Shown piece after piece: positions 46,526 through 59,924 of a stretch of DNA of 64,000 nt. Within the stretch, counting starts at the first letter, position 1, and every line of letters begins with the position of its first letter. The stretch covers positions 98,752,237 through 98,816,236 of the forward strand of contig CM041292.1 of the NCBI GenBank assembly GCA_023052935.1, read 5' to 3'. The notes under the pieces were generated by a model, which was not told where the DNA came from, did no database searches, and saw nothing but the letters and a program-made list of their open reading frames with translations. The translations under genes were made by a program, and so were the position numbers. This DNA is from Piezodorus guildinii. Taxonomy: Eukaryota; Arthropoda; Insecta; Hemiptera; Pentatomidae.

Positions 46526-47110
46526 TGAGAATTGAATCTTCCACAATACGTTTCGAATTAACCATTTCATTCGGAACAACCGAATATAAAATCCAAAGAT
46601 CCTCAATAAGAGGGGGAAAAAAGAGCTATCATTGTTCCCAGAGAATTTTTCTCCTTTTCCTCTTTTTTGTTTCAGTGACGCCCCGAGTGTGATACTGTCA
46701 AGATGAAAAATCTTACTTCAACAAGAGGCGGGGACCATTTGATATGACACCAACTAATGGTGAGGCGAAGGCATCTGTTCCGCCGGCGACAGACCCGGGA
46801 AGGTGTTGTACCGGTTCCCGGGCAGAATAATGTGATTCGCCGGGATGAAATATCGCTAGGAGCCGGGAGCATAGCAGATCTATTAGGAGGCGTAGATCAC
46901 CCCGGACGTGCCCCTGACGGCTCATTAGTATTGCTGACATCTGTCTCACCGCACCAGCCCTCAGCGGCATACAGCGCTTTGAAACGATTGAAATTGTTGA
47001 ATAAAAATAGGATTGGGGAAAATTTAAAAATACATCACTATTTAATAAAATATTATTCTTATTTTTTTTTTATAAGAACAAGTTATATATTTATGACATA
47101 ATTTAAAACC
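46526..47110. other. GC-richer patch at 46670-46990
   Basis: Plus-strand 114-codon frame (46757-47101) and minus-strand frames of 66 and 85 codons overlap. None has a domain, and the plus frame decays into AT-driven Phe/Tyr residues past 46990. Confidence 0.35.
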
Positions 47111-48370
47111 CATCATCGATGATGAGGGAAAAAATACGCAATTTAACAAAAATAATTACATATAAAAATCATTACTACTATAGAAAAATATATTTTAGCC
47201 TCTTATGCTTATACATTTTATACGTTAAATCAACTTTGGAATAATTTACAATGACCTTAATACGGTCATTCTCTCTGTTTTCACAAGGTTTGAAAACATC
47301 TGTAGTTAACTTGTGAATGAAAGTTGATATGCTCGGCACATTCAAACACTAATGCATGAGATCAATTGGTAGAACAACCACTTGAGCTTATAAATATAAA
47401 AACACTGAATCTATAATTACAGGAAAAATTGAAAAAGCAGCAAAATTCATTTCTCTTTAAATGGTTAAAACAATAGATCATAGATACGTTTATATATAAA
47501 CTACTGATTGTTAGTTGAGAAGAAATATGGCTTTCAAACGTGGCCTTTTTTATTCACACTGATTTAACTGTTGAACGGTAGGGGCTAGCGACAAATGTTA
47601 TATAACAAAAAATATTACCCATTAAATCTCTGATTGGTAAACTGCCAGCAAATTTTTGATCCGACAAGCACACTATAGTGTGTCGAAATGTTTCATTTTT
47701 TAGGATGTAAATTGTTACAAAAAATAATAAATAAAAACTATAGACATCAGCCAAAAGACATATAAAAAAAAAAAGTAAAATTAATCACAAATATACACAA
47801 TACAATGATAATTTTTTATTGAAATGGATCTAGTGACAGTAAAAAAAATTGATACTTCGTGTTTGGTTGCGGTAGATACTTCATTATTTTTTTAGAATAT
47901 TCCTTTTACGTACAATGTTAAAAAACCAAACATATTCAAAGGATAATGATTTTTTTTTGTTTGAATGTGTAGCCGCATTATCGCCTTAATGAAAATTGTC
48001 TATTAAAATTGTTTCAATATACCAGGTTGTTAAAAGAAGTAATAATGTCTGCTTTTTACATATTAATCTGACCATTCCATCTATTCATGATATATGTTTT
48101 ACATTTATTATTTTAACATGGCGTCAACCACAAGGATCGTGTTACCTTACAGCGCTGCTTATTGACACTAATAATTTATTGCAAAAACCAGTCTTTTAAC
48201 GAAGTCAAAGTTTATCTCGGTAGTAAGTATCTTATCCTGTAAAATTGCAGCTAAGACCCTCACAATTAGTCGCAAAGTGTTCTCTGTATGTTGTTTAAGC
48301 TCTGCATTCCGTCAAAACATGATTCATAGTAAGAGCGCACCCACAGGTCAGGTAGATTTTGGATTTTGAA
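47111..48370. other. AT-rich, nothing recognised
   Basis: No supported feature. Confidence 0.4.
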
Positions 48371-48381
48371 TTTACATAAGA

Positions 48382-49085
48382 TTTTTTTTTTTTTATTTAA
48401 AAGAAATTTACAACTGTATTACAATAAAATACATTAAGTAAATGTGCTAATAGATTAAGTGGGCGTGATACAGGCATGTGAAGAAACTACCCAGTGGTAG
48501 CACTTCAATGTTTATTCAGCTAAGTAGGTCTCGAGGCCATCGTCTTTTCAGCCGCCTAGGAAGATGATCAGGAATAGGAGATGAGAGTTTGCGGATGAGT
48601 GGGTTGGAATGGACGGGTAATTTGGAATAAAAGGTGGAATATCTCGTTCGGGCTAGATCTGCGACTAATGGTATATTTAGGTCTTTATGAATTATTTTAT
48701 TGGTGACCAAGTAAGGGGCATTTAGGATCTTTCGGAGGATTTTGGATTGCAAGGATTGAATGCGGAAAGAATTGGATGGTTTGGTGGATCCCCATAACTC
48801 AACCCCATATGTCCAAATAGGCCTAATGATGGTTATATAAATTAATTTTTTGTAGTATGTGGAATGTTTTGATCGCTTGTCCAGTAAGTGTTGTAGTAAG
48901 CGGTAAGCTGTTTCTTGTCGTTTAAGTCTAGTGGAGGATTCCAAGTAAGACGTTTGTCTAGATGGAGTCCTAGGTACCGGATCTGTTCAACTGAGGTGAG
49001 TGGAATATTGCTAAAGGAAATAGTGGGACAGGCGGACATAGGTAATTTACATAAGTGAATTTTTTCATCAACCCACATTCCAGGG
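48382..49085 (-). mobile_element. Jockey-clade LINE remnant (RT C-terminal part)
   Basis: The minus strand reads from 49078: VDEKIHLCKLP, ISFSNIPLTSVEQIRYLGLH followed by LDKRLTW, then shifts frame near 48935 into STRLKRQETAYRLLQHLLDK, RPIWTYGVELWGS near 48810, NAPYLVTNKIIHKDLNIP, and finally PRRLKRRWPRDLLS and a stop at 48516. YLGLHLDKRLTW and IWTYGVELWG are hallmarks of the thumb and C-terminal region of Jockey-type ORF2. The second frame stays open for 142 codons, so decay is modest. The 3' UTR ends in a poly-A (plus-strand T run 48382-48394). The catalytic palm and endonuclease are missing: it is 5'-truncated where a SINE-A tail begins. It shares its 3' end with 34178-34440. Confidence 0.92.
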
Positions 49086-49273
49086 AACTAATAGATCGTC
49101 CGATTAGTCATAGCAGCATGAAATGACGTTAAATGAATAAACAAAAACCTAAAAAAAACATGTTTATAATATCAATAAATCATAATTCATACCTTGTTGA
49201 TGAATTCCTGGATCAACGTTTAATGAAAGAAGCAACTCATGTGGAACTTAGAAGGAAATCATAAAAACCGACA
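49086..49273 (+). mobile_element. SINE-A tail fragment plus duplicated flank
   Basis: 5'-truncated SINE-A tail (ATCGTCCGATTAGTCATAGC, ending near 49138) followed by ~130 bp that matches the flank of the SINE-A at 50820 almost throughout: CCTTGTTGATGAATTCC, GGATCAACGTTT, AAGAAGCAACTCATGTGGAA. Confidence 0.8.
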
Positions 49274-49469
49274 TGATTTATACTTAACTATGTTTAAGCA
49301 GAAATATAGATAATATTAATATTACTATCAAATTTCAATCTTAAAGCATGTTAAAACGAAATTTTGAATTATACGAAAAATATTTTACTTATTATAATTA
49401 TTTTATGTGAGAGAAGTTGGTTGAGGGTGCAGTCAATTTAACACACAATTAAGAGTAAACTTCATTTAT

Positions 49470-49520
49470 ATTGGTGCCGACGTTTCGGCCTAAATTATAG
49501 GCCTTCTTCAGGGTGGTTGT
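49470..49520 (-). mobile_element. PLE-like unit with intact hammerhead-like core
   Basis: On the minus strand CTGAAGA (49511-49505) is followed by a perfect GGCCT/AGGCC helix II with a short AT loop and GAAACGTCGGC (GAAAC 49486-49482). ACACAA-type sequence outside both ends could pair as helix I (CACACAA / TTGTGTG). The best preserved core in the window together with 13774 and 16027. Confidence 0.65.
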
Positions 49521-49680
49521 GTGAGCTGAATTATAATTATTTTAACTATAATTATAACTTAATATAACTATAATATTTTATTATAACTATAATAATTTAT
49601 AATTATAATTTAATTATATACTATAATTATAATTTTTTATGACTATAATTATTTTATATATAGTTACGGTTCTCCCTCCC
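49521..49680. repeat. Imperfect (ATAATT)n array
   Basis: About 150 bp of TATAATTATTTT/ACTATAATTATAAT variants, rich in self-complementary TATAATTATA. Confidence 0.85.
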
Positions 49681-50815
49681 ACGTTTAGTAAGCTATAAGT
49701 TTAAATTGTGTGCATCTTTATCAGATTCTGCTAATATTTATCAAGAGGGAATCAGATTCCATATTTTTTCGACTTTGTTCTTGTAACATTAATTTTGATA
49801 GATATTCTTATGGTTTTATTATAAATTTAATTTATAAAATTTAAATTAAAAATTAATAAAAAAAAAATACATAATTTTTAACTATCTATTCATATCAATA
49901 ATGATGGGTAATCTATGTTTTACACCAAATAAAATAATGTTTTACAAATAAATATTATTTAGCGTATTATCAGACCTAAATTGGTAAGTTGACATGCGTG
50001 TGAATATAGATTTATATCATAATTTTTACTTTCCTGAATTTTGATTAAAATTTACTGGTAATAGGTTGCACAATAGAAAAACATCTTATATAAACAATAT
50101 AATTTTATAACATTCAATAATAAACAACACTTGATAGAGAGGACCATCATTAGGTTATATAAGGCAGTCTTGTTAAGGTTAGGTAAATAAAAAAATACAT
50201 TGAACTGCCAGTGATGTATTTGCTTGTTAAGTAGAACTCTAGAATTACTGTCTAGTTTGAATTTATGCTGTATCTTTTTCTGTCATGGTGTGGCTTGAGT
50301 TCTATCGGGCAAGATCCGACTTATTTACTGGTATTTGAGAAATTCAATGTCGTATCGAAATTATAATATAAATAGCGCGTAGGAAGTAATAATAATTGGT
50401 CGGAAAACAATTAGGAAGTTAGGAAGACACGAAGCAGGAGGGGGCTGAGATGAGGCTGGTTACAAGAGCAGATGTTGGCTTCCAATATGTCTCACTCTTC
50501 GACGACATTACGGTCTATAAAAAACTTTCTTCATATCTCCCCGAGATTCCTCTGGATCCAATAAGGGAGCCGCTGTTAGAGCCACGTTTAAACTCTTATT
50601 CCTCCTAAGAGGTCTAAGTATGAATACTATATTGGAAAGGCAGTTCTTTGCTATGGGGTCGATTCGAACCAGCTCATTTCCCTTTGTTATCCTATAATTA
50701 AATGTAGTCAATTCGAGAACATCGCCAACAGCTGTTGCATCTTATTCTCTTAGAGTTAGAGAAAGAGGTTTTCATTCCGGAAAACTGATCTTTACGTGTT
50801 ATAATCTTAAGAATC
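49681..50815. other. Unassigned; GC-richer patch at 50430-50760
   Basis: A 67-codon minus-strand frame at 50508-50711 without recognised domain. The rest is AT-rich. Confidence 0.35.
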
Positions 50816-50819
50816 AGGG

Positions 50820-51085
50820 TCACCTGAGTGTAGTGGCTAGCTTAACAGTCTTATATGCCCAAGGTTGAGGGTTCGGCCCCGGAAGATGGTTCTAGGATTT
50901 TTTAAAGGGAGTAAAAATTCATGGTTATTTCGTCGTTCGGATGGGACGAAATATGCCTGTGCAATATCAAATACTCGTTAAATATTCCTATCCTAATCAA
51001 ACAAAAATAGGCTGAATTTAGGACTTCCACTGTAGCATCGTCCGATCAGTCATAACAGCAGGAAAGACGTTAAATGCATAAACAA
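50820..51085 (+). mobile_element. SINE-A copy 2
   Basis: A-box-like TAGTGGCTAGCTTAAC and B-box-like GGGTTCGGCCCC (50870-50881), then TTCTAGGATTTTTTAAAGGG, GGGAGTAAAAATTC, and the tail ATCGTCCGATCAGTCATAAC ending AATGCATAAACAATAA. The best preserved tRNA-like head of the family. Confidence 0.85.
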
Positions 51086-51217
51086 TAACCCCCAAAAACA
51101 GGTTTATAATATTTTAAAGGTTATAATTCAAACCTTGTTGATGAATTCCCGGATCAACGTTTTATGAAAGAAGCAACTCATGTGGAAGTTAGAAGGAAGT
51201 TCGCTAAACCGACATAG
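51085..51217 (+). repeat. Flank duplicated at 49140-49273
   Basis: Carries ACCTTGTTGATGAATTCCCG, GGATCAACGTTTTATGAAAG and AAGCAACTCATGTGG as at 49 kb. The other SINE-A copies (window start, 56 kb) lack it. Confidence 0.85.
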
Positions 51218-52529
51218 ATGGATTGTAATTTAAATTAACTTGGATTTAATACTCGAGTATCTATTATTTAAGAGATTATGAGCGTAGGATGAGAGAATCG
51301 GGTAAGGGGTGTGCCCCTAAAATATTGGAGGGAGAAATAAAACTAAAAAACGGTATTAGGAAAAAAGCTATGGTAAGCTTTTGGAAAACCCTGGAAGCTT
51401 TAGAGGATAGTCCTTAAAATATTTACACATGCCAAAGATGCCTTGATGGATCAGCGCATCATCTATCATAATTATTTATGATTCTGCAAACTGGCCAGAG
51501 TATGTGTGTTCTTAACCTTAGAACAAAAGTGGAAGGTATTTGAAATAAGAGATTCTTATATATAAAAAATATGATTTAAAAATTTTATGTTCAGAATATA
51601 ATTCGTTTGATTATACAAGGAAGAGTTGTTCACTCATGAATAGAGAAACACTTATGATAGTTTGTCACCAATCTTCTAATAAAGGAATACCTTTTATTTA
51701 TTTTATTCAACAATTTTTATTAAGTAATATTACATCTGTCCTAAGTTGGACAAAACGAATACATTCAAAAATAAAAAATGACAAGAAAGCTAAAGCTTTG
51801 CGAATTAATTCAATGATTAAAATAATCAAAATATTATAATTCTCAATATTTTAAATGAGCTTTAAATATTTAAAAAAATTACTTAATAAAAAAAAATATA
51901 TATATGAGAGAGAGAGAGAGAGATAGAGAGAGAGAAGAGAGAGAAAATTGTTTTTCATTTTTCCCTTTAAATAATTGAAACAAATTATTTCCAAATTGAA
52001 GACATACTTACTTAAATTCATCAAAAACATAGACTTTAACCCACTCACCTACGACGGGCAGCGTATTTTTTTTTTTTCTGAATTTTTTTTTGGCTTCATT
52101 TTTATTTTAGTTTTATTATGATTATTTTTGTTTTGATGCAGTTTCGTTATGGTTATATTAATGTTTTTATTTTTTTCGTTCTTTTCAACTTCAATGTTTA
52201 AAATCACAGAACATAACTACTTTCATTTGTCAATTAATATTAACATATTACCACCATTCATGTAGAATACCATTAAGGTATCGAACATGATGTAATGAAA
52301 TGAATGGTCCTTAGGTGGGGTTGCTGTGTAAGGGAAAGAATAAAAAGAAAAAGAAGTTTTTTTTATTTGTGTATATTTCATTTGCATACTGATGGGAAAA
52401 CTCTAACAATACATCTGATAAAAAGAAGATAAGTATGTTCTTGAACATCAATGAATTGTTCCTACAACGAAATTATGAAAAACAAAAAAATTAATACGAG
52501 GGATAAAATACAATGGACGGAATTGTGTT
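51218..52529. other. AT-rich, nothing recognised
   Basis: A (GA)n run with small interruptions lies at 51905-51945. The 65-67-codon frames have no domain. Confidence 0.45.
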
Positions 52530-52965
52530 TTAAGTTTTAATACTCTTTCCAGCAAAGAAGAGCACTTAGAGAATAATGCCGACGGAGATATATATATCTG
52601 AAAAGGATTGCCCTGGGAAACAAAAGGACCAACCCTCTTTATTACTCCCAAAGTCCTCCGCTCCCCGCTATGTTGCCTTTTAATCTGGGGCTCTGCTCCA
52701 GTCTTATCTCGCTCCTCGGGTTGGAACAATACTTGGATAAGATGGCTGTGGAAGGGGAGAGGTTCGAATACCATGGCGCACATGACATGATAATAACAGG
52801 TGAAACTCTAGGAGGCCGTGGGACAGTCGACCTCAGGCCCGCATCCTCCATTTAAATTAGTCTTCCGGAACAAAGCAAGGTCAAGCCGCAGCAATCTGTT
52901 GAAACAGCTGGGCCCATTGTCTTTCGGTGGCGGAGTAAAAAAGAGGAGCATCGTCTTTAAGCGGG
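52530..52965. other. GC-richer patch
   Basis: A 111-codon minus-strand frame (52448-52783) and 60-69-codon frames on both strands overlap here. No domain; their mutual overlap argues for composition rather than coding. Confidence 0.35.
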
Positions 52966-54180
52966 TCCATTTTAGTTGAGTAAGTGTCGATTGCTAAGGA
53001 ATTTAAAGTATGTTGGTTCCAGTAGCTCTTTATGCCAAAATAACAAACAGAGGAATAAAAGCCATGATATAACGGCTTCTTAATAAATGTTGATGAATGT
53101 GCAGCATAGCTCCGCAAAATTTCCAATTTTAAGATAATAACTCAATACAATGACTGCATAATATTATTTAATACTATATATGAATCCCTATTCTCATACC
53201 CCTATGCCATTCATAGAATTAGGTGGCAAACAAATCCAATATCGTTAGTGCTATTTATTTGGGCAAACGGTTTGGTAGATTTCGTCTTACCTTGGAATAT
53301 TGGAATGTTAAAATGTAAGAATATCCTATCTACTAAAAAAAAGAAAAAATATCCTTTAAAATCTTATGGAAAACTTTATAAAAGACACAAAATTCAGGGT
53401 TTTTTTTTTGTGTGTTTTTATAAATATATGCGGTTTCTAAGGAGGATAAAGGGGTAAACCAAGAGGAACAAGATAAGAAATTACACAATAAGGAGTTATG
53501 TTGGGGATAAGGCCTTCTGAAAATAGTACAGAACAAAATACAGCTGTATGTTTGGCTGCGTGAGAAGAATGAAAGAAGATATGATAGCCAAAATAGAGTA
53601 AAAGCAAGATGGAAAGGCCCAGAAAGATATGGAAAGGAGCGTCAAAGGTGGAGCATGAAGTGGAGCAGGCGTTGGGCAGCTGTTCCAGGATAGGAGTTGC
53701 AAGCAGGATCCATTTATTAGAATCCAAGGATCAGGATCAATACACAGGAGGATAAACTGACAGGGCAGGATCTGTGAACTCAAGAGGTAGAAGATAAATA
53801 CATTCAGTTCCTTATTGTATCGATTAAGTATGTGCTATACAATGCTTGTGTTTTGAGAATTTTTTGCATTAAACAAAATATATAGAAAAAGGTATTTCAA
53901 CTCAAAAGACATCAGAAAATATCACAGAAATAATTTTCTGCCAAAAAAATAGAATTTAATGTAGAATGTATGTCCTTAAGCAATCCTTGGCAGAGGATGA
54001 AATGAACCGTATTTTACTCACATTTTGAGAGCTTTTAAATTGCTTGATATTTCGTGATAAGATAAATTATATATCATGTATTTCTGACTTGTAACTGGTG
54101 AAATCAGAAGGAAATGAATCTCTAAATGCAACATGGCAACTTACAGAAAGCTGGTTCATTAAAATTAACATATCCACTAA
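52966..54180. other. Unassigned
   Basis: 53437-53783 carries two overlapping minus-strand frames of 95-96 codons, Cys/Leu/Ser/Phe-rich, without a recognised motif. No repeat partner. Confidence 0.35.
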
Positions 54181-55199
54181 CTCAAATCCAATACGCGCTC
54201 AACTAGCTTAAAGGTTTCATTTGGGATATTAGGAGACTCGTAATGGTTGTCAAACAGATAAAACAAATTTGCCCCGTGAGATAGGATATTATGACCGGGG
54301 CTGAAGCTACACACTGCTAAAACGATAACGCCCTATAAACAGTCGTTCGTGGACGAGCGGGATATGTCAACAAGTGTTATCTCAATGGGCCAACCAATTT
54401 GAATATATACAGGTCCAATATTGCCGGAGCCTTCGGTATAATTAGCTTTATAGTTAGTGCTTTGGATTAGATGGCGGACCTGTATCTAGCTCGATATCAA
54501 CACGAAACCTATAAAGGTCGGCAGTCGTTATCAAATAGGAACTGGGTCGCCCAGTCCCGATGTCTCCGGTCCTAGTCCTTTGTATGCAAATGTAGGATTG
54601 TATGCTTGTTTTCTTTTCAACTAGAATAAAAAAAAATTATCCAACTCTTAAATTATTTGCAGAAATTTCTAAATAATCACTAAAAATGATTGATCTTTAC
54701 TCTTCACCACTCACTACTTGTAAAACACTTTAACTGTTATAGTAGCAATGGGACACTTGAACTTGGGCATTGTAGCTCCTCTAAACTACTGCGTTAACCC
54801 ACTCATTTAGTTAATCGTAAGGGTACACTGAAGTACCAAAAGATCAACTGATCAATCAAAAGATATATAGAGAGAAAAAAAAATATAAACCGATATTCAG
54901 GGTTTAAGGCGTGGAAGTGAAATTCAGAAGTAAACCAATTTATTTTAAAGATATTTCTTTCAAAGCGACACCAATCATCGCCACCCAAATCTCCCACCTC
55001 TGCCTCAACTTTCGAGCCGATGAATTACTACTGTTTGTAGAATGGTAACAGGGAAAAGGCTGAGATAGTGTAAAAAAGAGAGAGATTAGACAGACGGAAA
55101 ATAAGGAGACGGAGAAAAGGCAAACAAAGATGTTTACAATTCTTAAGCCCGAGGCTGAGTTCAAATAACAAGTTAAGTCTTTATTAAATTAAAAGAAAG
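54181..55199. other. Unassigned; GC-richer patch at 54190-54600
   Basis: No frame over 60 codons in the patch. The minus-strand frames at 54803-55164 show no domain. Confidence 0.35.
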
Positions 55200-55760
55200 T
55201 TAGGCCCTGGAGGACTTGGAATCTAATTCTGTAATTAGGGCTTCTACCCCCTCACCTCCTCATCCCTTCTCTCTCTTTCTGCCCCTGACTGTCACTCTAC
55301 TTTAACTCTTTATTTGAATTTATTTAAAGCGTAGTAATTAATGAAGGCTTATGGGGCAGCGGCTGTCGGTCGATGGAACACGGGTTCCTTCATTTAGCGA
55401 ATGGTTTTGTTGGACCGACCTTACCGAGGTATTGGAAAAGTTAATTGGACTAAAGAAAAAACCTTTTGAACAATGGTAACTGATAACTATACAACAAAGC
55501 GGAAAGCGTACCTCTAATGGGCTGCAATGAATGGAAACTAGGAGCAAGCTGGAGTCATAGTGGAACCTGGAACGTGTAATTGGCTGCACAAAGGGCAATC
55601 AGGCGATAGTCGTCATCATGTTCCAATCATATCCAGCTTTGCTATTCCCAGCCCGATGTTACGGCTATCTATATTGCCCCATAGCCCATGCCCTCATTAT
55701 CCATCCCGCTATTATTGATGAGTACCCATCTTTATGCAAAGGTATCCAACTCAAATGCAT
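55200..55760. other. GC-richer patch with TAAT-core strings
   Basis: TCTAATTCTGTAATTAGGGC (55221), GCGTAGTAATTAATGAAGG (55328), AAGTTAATTGGACT (55437) and GTGTAATTGGC (55574) form a cluster of homeodomain-type cores in otherwise GC-richer DNA. The 86-codon minus-strand frame has no domain. Possible regulatory DNA. Confidence 0.3.
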
Positions 55761-56320
55761 TGGATTATTTTTCAATACGAATCAGTATTAATATTAAGTC
55801 TATTTTATGGCATTTTCACACATTACGAAACAAATGTTAAGGTATTTACGGCTTAACATGCCAGTGTTCATGGCAGTAGGCAGAGATGAGCAGAAAGAGT
55901 GTAGCAGACCAAAAATTCAAACAAAAAAAAGTAAAAGCAATAAAAATAAAACTAATATAATGCATGATGATAAAATATATGGCTAACCATACATAAGAAT
56001 AACCACTCTCTAAAGACGGTTTTTACATCCAAGCACGGACTTAATTTTCGAATTCATATGCCTATGAAAAGTGTGACGAAAACAACTTATGTATACTTAT
56101 CCCCTTAATAACTCAACCTTCTAATACCGTATCTCCTTAAATTATTTAACCTACTCATCCCATCTCTCAACTTTAATGCTATGCATGCCCTTACGAGTGT
56201 CGGTAATGAACCTTGAGTGCTACTGGGTGATTTGTAAATATAATCTAGTTATTTATATATTTGTTTATAAAAATAGATTCTATATCATTAAAAAAATAAA
56301 AAGGAATCAAAACAAAGTTC
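55761..56320. other. AT-rich, nothing recognised
   Basis: No supported feature. Confidence 0.4.
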
Positions 56321-56327
56321 CTTTGTT

Positions 56328-56610
56328 TGTTTATTCATTTGACGTCACATTTTGCTACAACGGCTAATTAGACGATGCTACAGTGGGAGTCTTAAATTTT
56401 GCTTTCCCAGTTTTATTTGGATAGGGATTTTTAGCGAGTATCTGACATCGCACAGACTCGGGGCCCCCTTTTTACGCTCCCTTCGAAGGATGGTATAACT
56501 AAGGATTTTTTACTCCCATTAAGAATCCTAGGGCCGCCTGCAGGTTTGAACCCGTCACCTTTGGCGTAGGAAGATTATACAAGCTACCATGCTATAGGTG
56601 AACCCAAAAC
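56328..56610 (-). mobile_element. SINE-A copy 3
   Basis: On the minus strand a B box GGGTTCAAACCTGC near 56555-56542 follows an A-box-like CATGGTAGCTTGTATAATC. The body has CCTAGGATTCTTAATGGGAG and the tail TGACGTCAAATGAATAAAC. Nearly full length. Confidence 0.85.
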
Positions 56611-56702
56611 AAAGTTTTATTTATTACCGACCGGATTCAAAATAATATAATGATAGAGGTGTATTCTGAATTTTTAATTTAAATAATTAAGTTTAATGTT
56701 AT

Positions 56703-56708
<6 letters not shown>

Positions 56709-56757
<49 letters not shown>
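56709..56757. repeat. (TA)n microsatellite
   Basis: About 48 bp of TA. Confidence 0.95.
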
Positions 56758-56761
<4 letters not shown>

Positions 56762-59700
56762 ATAATTTACGATTAAACCTCACAATATTAAGCTTTTCTA
56801 AGTTAGCTAGTTCTAACTTTAACATTAAACTCACTTTTATGATTTAATATAGTTCTTTAGTATACTAAAACAGATAATTTCAACTCCAGTTATAGTTTAT
56901 TTTTTCATCTGTATAAAACTATCTATTTATTCAAATATTTATCTAAGTAGCGTTAATTCATAAATATTGGACATTAAATACAAGAATGTATGATGAAATA
57001 CTGTAGGACGTGATTGTTTTGTTTTTTTATTTAACTTATAACAGAAAACACTGGACAAAACACATATAAAGTTATCTACCCCAAAACAACAATTATAATT
57101 AAAATAAAATAAAAACACATAAAGCCTACAAGCACGGACAACCTTAACATACCCATTTAGTCGTCTTTAAAATATAACACAAAATTCATAAAAAAAAAAA
57201 ACAAAAAAAAAAACACTTTATTCCAACACACAAACTAACCTTTTGGGAAGCCGATTCGTTCGATCATCCATGTCACAGAAGTCAGGTGACCTAAAATTTC
57301 AATACACATTTGTTATTGTTTTCAAATGAAATAAAGAAATTGACTTTTTTTTTCTTTCTTGCGAGTAATTACCCGCTATCACCACCATTTAATAATAAAG
57401 ATTTTATATGGTTTGAATAGAAACTATAAAGAGTATAATGCAATTTTAAGTATACTACGAGATTATTCCAAAATCATATTTTTTAGAAGAAAAAAAAGAA
57501 AGAAGAGTACTGAGCAGGGAGCCACAGTTCAATTTATCTTTGATTCTAAAGACTATTACCATCATAGTTGAATGATTGATCACTTCTGGAATCAGTCTGC
57601 CATCATATCTTAATCAGCAGCTCAATTGATTGCTGTCTATATATGAAACCGATTAATGCATCAATAGTAATTTAGGTGATGATAGCAGAATCATAAGGTT
57701 ATAATAAATAACTTATAGTTATATAAAAAATTAAAATATCAGAACAGGAAAACACTGTTTTCAATTATTTACATGAAACATTATGAAATATGGGGCTTGA
57801 TTGTTAAATACAAAATCAAATATGTAATGTGTTATAGGTATTTTACAAATATATATTATTTGTAAATTAATTTTAATTTTAATTAGAGTTTTACCATTGG
57901 GTAATTTCTCTACACGTCTTTTATTTTATCTTATTTTGCATATAGTTGATGGATCACCAAATTTAAAAATTTTAATAGTTGAATGGAAAAAAAAAATTAA
58001 TTTTTTACATAATTTTTTATTGTTATTTAACTATATATATATAAAATATATAGATACGTAATAAAAATAGATTGGCATCTGATAGTATATTTAAGTGAAG
58101 AAAAATAAAATAAAACAATTTTTTTTAACTGTATAAAATGGTTTTATATTCTTTCGATGCTCTAGCACTAGAAAACAATCTGAAAACTGACAATGGAATT
58201 GAATAGTGAATAACGCTTTAATGCTCATCTTTGAAAATACAAATGATGTATGTAGGTAGTTACATCATGTTAAAATATTCTTAATTTTTTTATTTCAACC
58301 TCAGTAATATAAACACAAGGGCGAATAAATGAAAAGTAATTAGTCATTTCAAAACTCTTTATACATATTATTAAACAAAAAAAAAAAATAAAAAAACAAT
58401 AATATAATGTAATAGGGTTTCAATACTTCATTAACTTTTTCTCCAAATTCATAATGATAACAGATAAACGCTAAAACACATAAATTTTAAATTTAAATAG
58501 GTATACTAATACTCTTATCGATAAATAATCCAAATTAAGTATATTACTTCACGCTGTTCAAAATGTACCACAAGCTATAGTAGTAATAAAAAAATTATAT
58601 GATGCTATCATCATATTGTTTTATACATTTAAAAAGCGTAAACCCTTAGAATGAAATTTAAAAAAAAATATAGAGATTGATACGATGGTCACTTAAAGTA
58701 ATATTTAAGCTTTATTAAAATGAATATATTAAAAAAAAAAATCATAATACTCAAAACCTAATCTACAAGAAAATAGAATTATTAAAATAATTTTATTTTT
58801 TAATTAGTTTAAAGGCAAAAAAACAAAACAAGAATGCTACAGGATATTGCCCTGCAGAAGAAAAACAAATATGTCCTTATAGAAAAAAAAAGTTCAATTT
58901 ATCGAATTTCTACACATAATTGATTTATTATTGAAAAGGTGGATATTAAAAAATGAAATTATTTTCAATTTACAATATAAAAATATTGTATAATTTTAAA
59001 ATAAACACTGTTCTACGGTAGAGAGGATAGATAAACAATACGACTGGGAATATAAATATTATATGTATAAGCTACTTATTGATAGAAATTTAAATTTAAA
59101 TATAATTTAAAAATATATATTTTCTAAACATTTCAAAAACATTATCTTTTCTACTGTTGAATAACATGATCGTTGAAGCCTTAACAAAGTCTTAAAACTG
59201 TTTAAATGAAATTTAATATTAAGTAATATATCTTAGGGAGAAAAAAATATATATAAATATTTCCTAGAATCAGTAACACATTTTACTAAACATTTAGATT
59301 GTCTACAGCAACGATAGAGGTAAAAAAACAATTATTTTATTTTTTTAGAAACCCGACTATGAACTGAAAACTTAATGTCACTAATGTTAACGTATATCCC
59401 TAAGTTGTTCAATCGGTGTCAATATTGTAGATTAAAAAAAATAAGTAAAAAGAAAAAAAAATGGACGTAGGCAGAAACAATGGAGGGAGGCTGGAGAGGA
59501 TTATCCAGGAGTGGCCGTAGGAGATAAAGCTGGAGAACACAATGGAGCAGCGTGTAGAGCGGTGGCTGCTATAGATAGCTGTTCTGCTAGCCCCGATAGT
59601 AGTGTATCCATGGCTACCGGTGCTGTCATGTAGTGGTCACTTCGGGTCGGGTGAGCCTATCGGGTTTCAGTCATGGGGATATTGCTCCAAGAAACGCGGT

Positions 59701-59924
59701 TAGTCGAGAAGGGAGCTCCAAGCATAAACAGACAAGTCTAACAAGCTGGGAACTGAAGTACAACGAAACAGATAAATATCGTCAATACTTATTTTAGTAT
59801 GAATTTTTATAAATAAAAATATATTTATTTACTTTGTCTTCATTATTTAATACTCTGAAAACGACATTGTCTGAGAGTTATTTTTTATTTGAATAAGTGC
59901 ATTTTAAGGAGGTATATCTTCATA
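56758..59924. other. Long AT-rich stretch, nothing recognised
   Basis: Poly-A/T runs and frames no longer than 70 codons. 59460-59740 is slightly GC-richer, without frame or repeat partner. The largest blank interval of the window. Confidence 0.45.

Noticed and set aside
50820..50890. Functional tRNA gene
   Set aside because: tRNA-like head of a SINE-A copy; the family body follows.
52448..52783. 111-codon minus-strand frame as a host gene
   Set aside because: No recognised domain, with overlapping frames on both strands.
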